DNA of 64,000 nt from Saccharospirillum sp. MSK14-1 (lineage in GTDB: Bacteria; Pseudomonadota; Gammaproteobacteria; Pseudomonadales; Natronospirillaceae), in NCBI RefSeq assembly GCF_003054965.1, contig NZ_MIES01000033.1, positions 1,302,001 to 1,366,000 of the forward strand. The letters are read 5' to 3'. The notes beneath the pieces are model-generated. The model was given only the letters and a program-made list of their open reading frames with translations. It was not told the origin of the DNA and did not search any database. A program made the translations under genes and the position numbers. Shown here piece after piece: positions 57,329 through 64,000 of the stretch (position 1 is its first letter; every line of letters begins with the position of its first letter).

Positions 57329-57808
57329 ATGAAGCCTGATCCACTGACGGTCGCCGATTGCATGACCCCAACCCGCGTTACCATTCAAGACTCCGCCACG
57401 GTGACCGAGGCCGTCCAGATTCTGATCAAACATCACATACTGGGCAGTGCGGTGGTTGACCAACAGGGCCATCTGGTTGGCTACATATCCGAACAGGATT
57501 GCCTGAAACAATTGCTGACCGACAGCTATCACAGTGAAGATGCCGCTCAGGTCGCCGATGTCATGCGCCGCGATGTGCTAACGGTTAACAGCGATCTGAG
57601 CATCGTGGATCTCGCCCAAACCATGACCGGCGATAAGCCGAAGAAGTACCCGGTGGTTGAGCATCATCGGCTGATTGGTGAGATTACCCGGACGCAAGTG
57701 GTTCAGGCACTGCTGAAACTGCGCGCCTGGCGTCAGGCTTCCGAGGCTGGTCGTAAACCCGGCATGAGCAAACCTCTTGCGGCCCGCGCGCCCTCTCCGC
57801 GCAGCTGA
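57329..57808 (+). CDS. Two-CBS-domain protein
   Basis: 159 residues from ATG 57329 with GGAGG about ten bases upstream. Two CBS motifs (D-C-M-T-P-T-R-V-T-I and D-V-M-R-R-D-V-L-T-V, each followed by a G-x-I-[ST]-x-x-[DQ] strand). No other domain, so probably a stand-alone sensor of adenosine nucleotides; partner unknown. The basic C-terminal tail (about 130-159) is disordered-looking. Confidence 0.88.
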   Translation: MKPDPLTVADCMTPTRVTIQDSATVTEAVQILIKHHILGSAVVDQQGHLVGYISEQDCLKQLLTDSYHSEDAAQVADVMRRDVLTVNSDLSIVDLAQTMTGDKPKKYPVVEHHRLIGEITRTQVVQALLKLRAWRQASEAGRKPGMSKPLAARAPSPRS

Positions 57809-57913
57809 ATCCCTTGACCGGTGCGTTCCAGCGCACCGGTCAACTCGTAATCAGGGCACATTCCGTTAGAATACCGGCCGTCCCTGCGAAAGTGCCAAAA
57901 AGTGCCGAAGTTG

Positions 57914-60900
57914 ATGATCCCTCGAATTGCTGAAGTCACCCCGGTCCAAAGCCAGTACCTCGCCTACATTGATGCGCTCAAAGCCGCCGGCTTTGATGGT
58001 GAACTTGCTCCGGATTATGCGAACCGCACCGTGCTGGCGACCGACAACTCCATTTATCAAGTATTGCCGCAGGCCGTCATCTTCCCCAAACACACGGCTG
58101 ATCTGCAGCTGGCTACCGGCCTTGCCAGTCGTCGCGAATGGCAAGACATTGTATTAAGCCCACGCGGTGGTGGCACTGGCACCAATGGTCAGTCGCTGAC
58201 CGATGGCATCGTGGTCGATCTGTCGCGGCATATGAACCACATTCTGGAAATCAACGCTGAAGAAGGCTGGGCCCGGGTTGAAGCCGGGGTGGTGAAAGAT
58301 CAGCTTAATGCTGCTTTAAAAGAACACGGCTATTTCTTCGCACCGGAATTATCGACCAGTAACCGCGCCACCATTGGCGGCATGATCAACACCGACGCCT
58401 CCGGCCAGGGCTCGGTGATGTATGGTAAAACACGCGATCACGTGCTGGCCTTGAGCACCGTTCTGCTCGACGGCGAGCGCCTCGATAGCGGCCCTCTGAG
58501 CGAAACCGAACTGGATGCGTTAAAGCAGGCTCCCGGCCTGACCGGGGCCATTCACCGTACTGTTGATGACGTACACCAGCGCCGCCGCGACGACATCGAA
58601 GCACGCTTCCCCAAACTGAACCGCTGTCTGACCGGTTACGACCTGGCGCATATTCGCAACGACGCTGGTGAGTTCGATTTGAACAATATCCTCTGCGGCA
58701 GCGAAGGCACGCTCGGCTTTATTGTCGAAGCTAAACTCAATGTGCTGCGTATTCCCAAATTTTCCGCATTGGTGAACGTTCGCTACGATTCTTTTGAAAC
58801 CTCTCTGCGCGATGCCCAGACGCTGATGCAGGCGCAGCCGACATCGATTGAAACCGTCGACAGCAAAGTCCTGGGTCTTGCCAAAAACGACATCAGCTGG
58901 AACGGTGTGGCCGAGTTTTTTCCGGCCGCTGAAGGGGAAGTGGTCGAAGGCATCAACCTGGTGGAATACACCGCCGACGACGAAGCCGAACTGGAAGCCG
59001 GTATAAAGCGTCTGACCGATCGCTTGGATGCCCTCGCCGGTCAGCCCGGCCAGTGCAATGGCTACACCGTTGCCCGTGGCAGCGCAGCCGTAGGGCGCAT
59101 CTGGGGCATGCGCAAGCGCGCTGTCGGTCTGCTGGGTAATGCACAAGGCGAAGCTCGACCGGTGCCTTTTGTGGAAGACACCGCCGTACCGCCGGAAAAC
59201 CTCGCCGATTTTATTATGGATTTTCGCGCCGTGCTCGACCGAGAAGGCCTGACTTACGGCATGTTCGGCCACGTTGATGCCGGCGTATTGCACGTGCGCC
59301 CCGCCCTGGACATGAAAGACGAAGCCTCTCTGGCGCGGGTGCGACTCATCACCGATGAAGTGGTCAAGCTGGTGCAGAAATACGGCGGCCTGTTGTGGGG
59401 CGAACATGGCAAGGGCGTGCGCTCAGAATTCGCGCCCAGCTTCTTTGGCGACCTGTACCCGGAATTACAGGCCATCAAGCGCGCTTTTGATCCACACAAC
59501 CAACTGAACCCAGGCAAGATTGCCACAGCCGATGCCAGCCAGGCACTCACCATCATCGACGCCGTAACAACTCGCGGCGAACTCGACAGAAGCATTCCGG
59601 TAAAAAGCTGGCAGCATCAAAAAGAAGCCGTTTACTGCAACGGCAATGGCGCTTGCTACAACTACGACCCGAACGATGCCATGTGCCCCTCCTGGAAAGG
59701 CACACGCGACCGGCGGCAATCACCGAAAGGGCGGGCATCGTTGCTGCGCGAATGGATTCGCGCGCTGGGCGAGCAAGGCGTTAATACCTTGGATGTGGCC
59801 AACGCCCAACGCCAGCGGTCGGGCTGGCTCAGCTGGCCGGCACGGCTTAAAAACAGCTGGGCTCTGAAGCGTGGCGACTATGATTTCAGCCAGGAAGTTT
59901 ACGATTCGATGGCCGGTTGCCTGGCCTGTAAGTCATGCAGTGGCCAGTGCCCGATTAAAGTAGATGTGCCGGAATTCCGCGCCAAGTTCCTGCATCTGTA
60001 TCACGGTCGTTATCTACGCCCGCTGAAAGATTATTTTATCGGCACCCTAGAGTTTGTGATTCCCCTGCTGGCCCGCGCACCCTTCAAATGGCTCTATAAC
60101 GGACTGATGCGCGCTAAACCAACCGCCTGGTTGCTCGACCGTGGCGCTGGCATGGTCGATAGCCCGCTGATTCACCGCCATCACCTAGCCAGCCTGATGC
60201 GTCATCTGAACATTGGCTGGGCCAAACCGAAGCAATTGGCAGCGTTGAGCGAAGAGGAGCGTCAGCGCTCGGTGGTCATCGTACAAGACGCCTTTACCTC
60301 CTTTTTCGACACCGACACCGTGGGCGATATTCTGAAACTGCTGCAACAACTCGGTTTCCGCGTTTGGGTGATGCCATACCGCGCCAATGGCAAGCCGCTG
60401 CATGTTCATGGTTTTCTCGGTGCGTTCACCAAAGTCGCTCAGCGCCGCCAAAAAGAATTTAACGCCCTGGCTGAAGCGGGTATTCCACTGGTTGGTGTCG
60501 ACCCGTCGATGACACTCGCTTATCGCAGCGAATACCGTAAATACTTGGAAGGCGATCTGCCCGAGGTGCTGCTGATGCAAGAGTTTCTGGGTCAGCGCCT
60601 TGAACAACTGGCATCGCTTCGCCCATTGTTCCGTCCGGGCCGCGTGCAGCTGCTCGGTCATTGCACCGAAAAAACCAACGCCGCTGCCAGCATGGCCGAT
60701 TGGCAGCGCGTCTTTGAAGCGCTGGGCCAGGAACTGACGCTGAAAAATGTCGGCTGCTGCGGTATGGCCGGAACCTACGGCCACGAAAGCCGCAACCGGG
60801 CAACGTCCGAACGCATCTATGACCTGTCCTGGCGCGATGTCGTCGCCAATGAGCCCACCGAAGGGCTGGTTGCCACCGGCTACTCCTGTCGTTCCCAGGT

Positions 60901-60970
60901 CAACCGTCTGCAAGGCGTTGAATTGCGCCACCCTCTGCAGTTTCTGGCCGGGCAAATTCAAGCCAGCTGA
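57914..60970 (+). CDS. ydiJ: YdiJ-type FAD-linked oxidase with iron-sulfur and CCG domains
   Basis: 1018 residues from ATG 57914, the same opening (M-I-P-R-I) and length as enteric YdiJ; a GTG four codons upstream is less likely. FAD-binding PCMH domain (T-P/S-P-R-G-G-G-T-G-T-N-G), FAD-oxidase C-terminal domain (G-M-F-G-H-V-D-A-G-V-L-H-V-R-P), a ferredoxin part with C-L-A-C-K-S-C-S-G-Q-C-P, and a CCG-type end (V-G-C-C-G-M-A-G-T). It oxidises a D-2-hydroxy acid, reported as D-2-hydroxyglutarate in some bacteria, and passes electrons onward. Single gene; aroG follows 120 bp on. Confidence 0.95.
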   Translation: MIPRIAEVTPVQSQYLAYIDALKAAGFDGELAPDYANRTVLATDNSIYQVLPQAVIFPKHTADLQLATGLASRREWQDIVLSPRGGGTGTNGQSLTDGIVVDLSRHMNHILEINAEEGWARVEAGVVKDQLNAALKEHGYFFAPELSTSNRATIGGMINTDASGQGSVMYGKTRDHVLALSTVLLDGERLDSGPLSETELDALKQAPGLTGAIHRTVDDVHQRRRDDIEARFPKLNRCLTGYDLAHIRNDAGEFDLNNILCGSEGTLGFIVEAKLNVLRIPKFSALVNVRYDSFETSLRDAQTLMQAQPTSIETVDSKVLGLAKNDISWNGVAEFFPAAEGEVVEGINLVEYTADDEAELEAGIKRLTDRLDALAGQPGQCNGYTVARGSAAVGRIWGMRKRAVGLLGNAQGEARPVPFVEDTAVPPENLADFIMDFRAVLDREGLTYGMFGHVDAGVLHVRPALDMKDEASLARVRLITDEVVKLVQKYGGLLWGEHGKGVRSEFAPSFFGDLYPELQAIKRAFDPHNQLNPGKIATADASQALTIIDAVTTRGELDRSIPVKSWQHQKEAVYCNGNGACYNYDPNDAMCPSWKGTRDRRQSPKGRASLLREWIRALGEQGVNTLDVANAQRQRSGWLSWPARLKNSWALKRGDYDFSQEVYDSMAGCLACKSCSGQCPIKVDVPEFRAKFLHLYHGRYLRPLKDYFIGTLEFVIPLLARAPFKWLYNGLMRAKPTAWLLDRGAGMVDSPLIHRHHLASLMRHLNIGWAKPKQLAALSEEERQRSVVIVQDAFTSFFDTDTVGDILKLLQQLGFRVWVMPYRANGKPLHVHGFLGAFTKVAQRRQKEFNALAEAGIPLVGVDPSMTLAYRSEYRKYLEGDLPEVLLMQEFLGQRLEQLASLRPLFRPGRVQLLGHCTEKTNAAASMADWQRVFEALGQELTLKNVGCCGMAGTYGHESRNRATSERIYDLSWRDVVANEPTEGLVATGYSCRSQVNRLQGVELRHPLQFLAGQIQAS

Positions 60971-60982
60971 CGAGACGAAAGC

Positions 60983-61020
60983 CTGCATTGCTGAATCCGC
61001 AATAGATTTCAGCAATGCAG
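60983..61020. repeat. 13-bp perfect inverted repeat before aroG
   Basis: CTGCATTGCTGAA (60983-60995) and TTCAGCAATGCAG (61008-61020) are exact inverted copies with a 12-base loop. A second hairpin, TTGCCT/AGGCAA, lies at 61038-61054. No T-run follows the first stem. It may end ydiJ transcription or regulate aroG. Confidence 0.75.
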
Positions 61021-61090
61021 TGCATAAAATGCAGCCCTTGCCTCTTTCAGGCAAACTACTCCGTCTGATCACCCCACAGTAGGAAGTTCC

Positions 61091-62443
61091 ATGACTAGCT
61101 GGACGCCCGATTCTTGGCGCACTAAAACCATCCGCCAGATGCCCACTTACCCGGACCAGGCCGCGCTCGAAGCGGTTGAACGCGAACTGGCTGGTCAGCC
61201 GCCACTGGTTTTTGCTGGCGAAGCGCGCGAACTGAAAGCTCAATTGGCCAAAGTTGCCCGGGGCGAGGCGTTTTTGCTGCAAGGCGGCGATTGCGCCGAG
61301 AGCTTTAAAGAATTCAACACCAACCACATTCGCGACACCTTTATGGTACTGCTGCAAATGGCAGTGGTACTGACTTTTGGCGGCCAAAGCCCGGTGGTGA
61401 AAATCGGTCGTATGGCGGGCCAGTTTGCAAAGCCGCGTTCGTCCGACAAAGAAACCCAGGGTGACATCACCTTGCCGGCTTATCGTGGCGACATCATCAA
61501 TGGCATTGATTTTGACGAAGCCTCGCGCACGCCCGACCCCGAGCGCATGCTTAAGGCGTATCATCAGTCATCATCCACACTGAATTTGCTGCGCGCTTTT
61601 GCCCAGGGCGGTCTTGCTGACTTACACAAGGTGCATCAGTGGAATCTGGGTTTTGTCGAAAAAAGCCCACAAGGCGAACGCTACCAGCACTTCGCCGATA
61701 TGATCGACGAGACCCTGGCGTTCATGAGCGCCTGTGGCATCTCCCCTGACAACACCCCACAGATTCGCGAGACCGCGTTTTACACCTCGCACGAAGCGCT
61801 GCTGCTGCCTTACGAACAAGCACTGACCCGCCAGGACAGCCTGACCGGCGATTGGTACGACTGCGCCGCTCATATGGTGTGGATTGGTGATCGTACGCGT
61901 CAGCTCGACAGTGCCCACATCGAATTCTGCCGGGGCATTAACAACCCGCTCGGCCTAAAAACCGGCCCAAGCACGGATCCGGATGAACTGATCAAACTGA
62001 TCGATATTCTGAACCCAGACAACGAACCGGGCCGTCTGAACCTGATCGTGCGCATGGGTGCCGACAAGATCGCCGACCATTTCCCGGCGCTGCTGAAGCG
62101 GGTGAAAGAAGAAGGCAAACAGGTGGTGTGGAGTTCCGATCCGATGCACGGCAACACCATCAAAACCGACAACGGCTACAAAACCCGTGCGGTCGATTCC
62201 ATTCTCTCGGAGGTGAAGGATTTCTTTCAGATTCACCGCGCCGAAGGCACCCACGCCGGCGGTGTGCATTTCGAGATGACCGGTCGCAACGTCACCGAAT
62301 GCATCGGTGGCGCGTTCCAGATCACCGAACACGATCTGGCCGAGCGCTACCACAGTCACTGTGATCCTCGATTAAATGCCGATCAGGCGTTGGAATTGGC
62401 GTTCTTGATTGCCGACGCGGTGAAGACCGCTCGGGGTCGCTAA
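61091..62443 (+). CDS. aroG: Type II DAHP synthase
   Basis: 450 residues. Class II family signatures: [11 protein letters not shown], the metal-binding Cys in that motif, R-G-D-I-I-N-G, G-L-K-T-G-P, and [15 protein letters not shown]. It condenses phosphoenolpyruvate and erythrose 4-phosphate, the first step to aromatic amino acids. The class II form is unlike the AroFGH of enteric bacteria. The start is 10 bases after AGGAAG. Confidence 0.96.
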   Translation: MTSWTPDSWRTKTIRQMPTYPDQAALEAVERELAGQPPLVFAGEARELKAQLAKVARGEAFLLQGGDCAESFKEFNTNHIRDTFMVLLQMAVVLTFGGQSPVVKIGRMAGQFAKPRSSDKETQGDITLPAYRGDIINGIDFDEASRTPDPERMLKAYHQSSSTLNLLRAFAQGGLADLHKVHQWNLGFVEKSPQGERYQHFADMIDETLAFMSACGISPDNTPQIRETAFYTSHEALLLPYEQALTRQDSLTGDWYDCAAHMVWIGDRTRQLDSAHIEFCRGINNPLGLKTGPSTDPDELIKLIDILNPDNEPGRLNLIVRMGADKIADHFPALLKRVKEEGKQVVWSSDPMHGNTIKTDNGYKTRAVDSILSEVKDFFQIHRAEGTHAGGVHFEMTGRNVTECIGGAFQITEHDLAERYHSHCDPRLNADQALELAFLIADAVKTARGR

Positions 62444-62526
62444 CACGGCCTGCTTGATGAAAGAAGGGAGATGCCGGATAGGTTTTCGCTAATCAGCATC
62501 TTCCGTTAAGCGTTAAGCGTCTGCCA

Positions 62527-62547
62527 CGGGTCGTCTCAGACGACCCG
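62527..62547. repeat. Inverted repeat spanning a stop codon
   Basis: CGGGTCGTC (62527-62535) pairs with GACGACCCG (62539-62547) around a 3-base loop that is the TGA stop complement of the gene ending at 62536. It may be a terminator core for either strand, but no T-run follows on the plus side or the minus side. Confidence 0.6.
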
Positions 62548-63903
62548 AATATGCCAAGGCTCAAAGCGCACGCCGAATTCGTTGTCCTGGGTATAGCGAA
62601 TGTGTACAAAACCCAGATCGCGCAGGCGCTTGTATTCGTCGGTTTCAGCAAAGTCGGAGGTGAAGTTGGCGAGCCCGCCGCCAACGCGGCCGACGTCGAA
62701 GTCGCCAATGGCGTGGTAGGAATGTCCCGGCGGTGCCAGTGAGCGCGAGGCCCGGGAAATATTGCCTTCCGCTTGCACCACCTTGGCCATAAACAGGTGG
62801 TACTGCTTAACCACGCCGCGCACGCCGCTGGTGAGAATCAGCGAATCCCCAACCTGCGCCCGCAGCTGGTTATAGAAACTCTCGGATTGACCGCGCAACA
62901 GGAAATGACCAGTGCCTTGGATTTTCTGAATATCGTTGGCGTTCAGACGATGATCGAGGCGACTGATCACTCGTTCACCGAAAAAGCCCAAATCCCGGAC
63001 GTCGTCATAAAACAGTTGTTCCAGATAATTCAATTCCGCTGGTGTGAACTCACCGATACGCGGCTGGTAGCGGGCGTAACGCACCATGTCATCAAAGGCG
63101 ACGATATTGAAATTGCCATGACCGACATAAGCCTGAACGCGATTCATGCGCTCCAGTGCTGAAACCAAAGTCTGGAAGTCATCCTGGGTAACGAAGACGT
63201 CATCCGAAAAATCGTATTCGAAGTGCTCAACCTTTTGCCGGACTTTCTCAGCCTCGTCTTGCGACTCTTCGACATAGACCGGTGCATCGCTGGTTGCCTG
63301 GCTTTCATCAAGCACAGAGTCGGTCTGTGCCAGTGCGGTCGGTTCAACAGGTGCTTCGGGGGCAGTGGATTCGGCGGTTGCCTGTTCAACCGGAGAGGGC
63401 ACCGAGGTTAACGATTCCTGAGCCGCTTCCTGACGAGCCAATCGGTTTAAACGGTCTTGGCGACTGGGCTGGGGCTGAGGCGTCACGGTAGCCGGTGCGT
63501 CGCTTTGCGCGACAGCACTGGGCTGCTCGGCCGGCACAGAGGTCAATGCTTCCTGCTGTGCTTGCTGGCGCGCCATTGTACGCTGCCAGGCATCGCTGCC
63601 CGGCTCAACGGGCGCCGCTGGCTGACTGGCAATGTCGCCAGCCGGCGTTGCCGGTGCTGTTTCAACAGGGGAACTGGGTTGGGTGGGGTTGGCCGCTGGC
63701 TGCGCAGGCGCGCTGGCCAAGGTGCCTTCATCGGAAACCGGACCCGATTTCAAGGCGTCTTCAGCTGCTTTGCGAGCTTTTTCAGCCTGGCTGATCGCCC
63801 ATTCCGGTGAAGATCGACGAATCATATCCAAGGTCGCATAACCGGTTCCTGCGGCCATGGCAGAGACCGAAAGCGCCTGAAATAGGAACTGTCTACGATT
63901 CAC
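62536..63903 (-). CDS. VanY-like M15 peptidase, probable Tat export
   Basis: 455 residues from GTG 63903 (GGAG ten bases before), which places N-R-R-Q-F-L-F-Q-A-L at the very start, a twin-arginine signal with a following hydrophobic stretch; an upstream ATG at 63996 would bury it. A Pro/Ala/Gln-rich linker (about 45-210) includes two similar copies with Q-E-[AS]-L-T-S-V-P. The C-terminal domain (about 225-455) has S-G-V-R-G, P-G-H-S-Y-H-A-I-G-D-F-D and F-E-P-W-H-I, the zinc and catalytic pattern of D-Ala-D-Ala carboxypeptidases (M15B). It likely trims peptidoglycan peptides. Confidence 0.85.
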   Translation of the reverse strand: MNRRQFLFQALSVSAMAAGTGYATLDMIRRSSPEWAISQAEKARKAAEDALKSGPVSDEGTLASAPAQPAANPTQPSSPVETAPATPAGDIASQPAAPVEPGSDAWQRTMARQQAQQEALTSVPAEQPSAVAQSDAPATVTPQPQPSRQDRLNRLARQEAAQESLTSVPSPVEQATAESTAPEAPVEPTALAQTDSVLDESQATSDAPVYVEESQDEAEKVRQKVEHFEYDFSDDVFVTQDDFQTLVSALERMNRVQAYVGHGNFNIVAFDDMVRYARYQPRIGEFTPAELNYLEQLFYDDVRDLGFFGERVISRLDHRLNANDIQKIQGTGHFLLRGQSESFYNQLRAQVGDSLILTSGVRGVVKQYHLFMAKVVQAEGNISRASRSLAPPGHSYHAIGDFDVGRVGGGLANFTSDFAETDEYKRLRDLGFVHIRYTQDNEFGVRFEPWHIRVV

Positions 63904-64000
63904 TTCTTTATAACTCCAACCAGAATATATCCTTGCGCCCAGATTGGGGAAAACGGTCAGACAGCCGCTTTCCAATCCGACTGCGGTTGCAGGCAACTGT

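Noticed and set aside
58520-59407. Long antisense open frame inside ydiJ (also 60185-61564 and 35704-36984)
   Set aside because: They run opposite to well-recognised genes and their peptides match no family; typical shadows in GC-rich DNA.
61015-61068. 17-codon frame before aroG as an attenuator leader peptide
   Set aside because: It holds one Phe, one Tyr and no Trp, has no ribosome site and is Cys-rich rather than rich in aromatic residues.

Overview
The window looks like chromosomal DNA of a gammaproteobacterium, mid-to-high GC by eye. The block rpsP-rimM-trmD-rplS with ffh, a CcsA-like gene and a CorB-like gene beside it, the hom-thrC-recJ-prfB-lysS run, an MvaT-type H-NS-like protein, the TIGR03545/TIGR03546 pair and a type II DAHP synthase fit a marine Oceanospirillales/Pseudomonadales-like lineage. 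That placement is inference. I see no insertion sequence, prophage, CRISPR array or replication origin. About 53 genes are supported, most on the minus strand.

Left part (1-11.5 kb): the edge cuts a PAS-PAS-GGDEF gene; then come tRNA-Val(GAC) with its own promoter and terminator, and an AT-richer three-gene signalling operon (CHASE histidine kinase, single-domain receiver, receiver-GGDEF-EAL). A perfect CRP-type palindrome precedes a seven-bladed FG-GAP propeller lipoprotein. Next are an unrecognised 428-residue protein, a class III-type sirtuin that has lost its zinc cysteines, a 20-residue leucine-rich-repeat protein and a DUF1801 protein.

Middle (11.5-41 kb), mainly housekeeping on the minus strand: uvrB, an aspartate/aromatic aminotransferase, an AT-rich GT4-like glycosyltransferase, an RluA-family synthase, the TIGR03545/03546 pair, tcdA, a PatB-like lyase, small conserved genes, a PhoPQ-like two-component system with a PepSY protein, a glycine-zipper protein, lon, a long AT-rich gap, the MvaT-like gene, then lysS, prfB (with its +1 frameshift), recJ, thrC, hom, the ribosomal/tRNA-modification operon and ffh.

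Right part (41-64 kb): inner-membrane genes, trmJ, maiA with a TyrR-type regulator, a glycosyltransferase/PAP2 pair, a HIT protein, a FemAB-like protein, gloA and proS. Two more propeller lipoproteins follow in tandem, the second broken by an apparent one-base deletion. Then come a CBS protein, a YdiJ-type flavin/iron-sulfur dehydrogenase, aroG (type II) and a probable Tat-exported VanY-like peptidase.

The most unusual content is the three-member lipoprotein family at 6.1-7.9, 52.5-54.5 and 54.6-57.0 kb. All share a lipobox, a small domain with a cysteine pair, a G-x-G-Y-[FM]-K hinge, seven propeller blades and an end at G-A-[VA]-[FY]-L-Y. One member adds a cysteine-repeat region.
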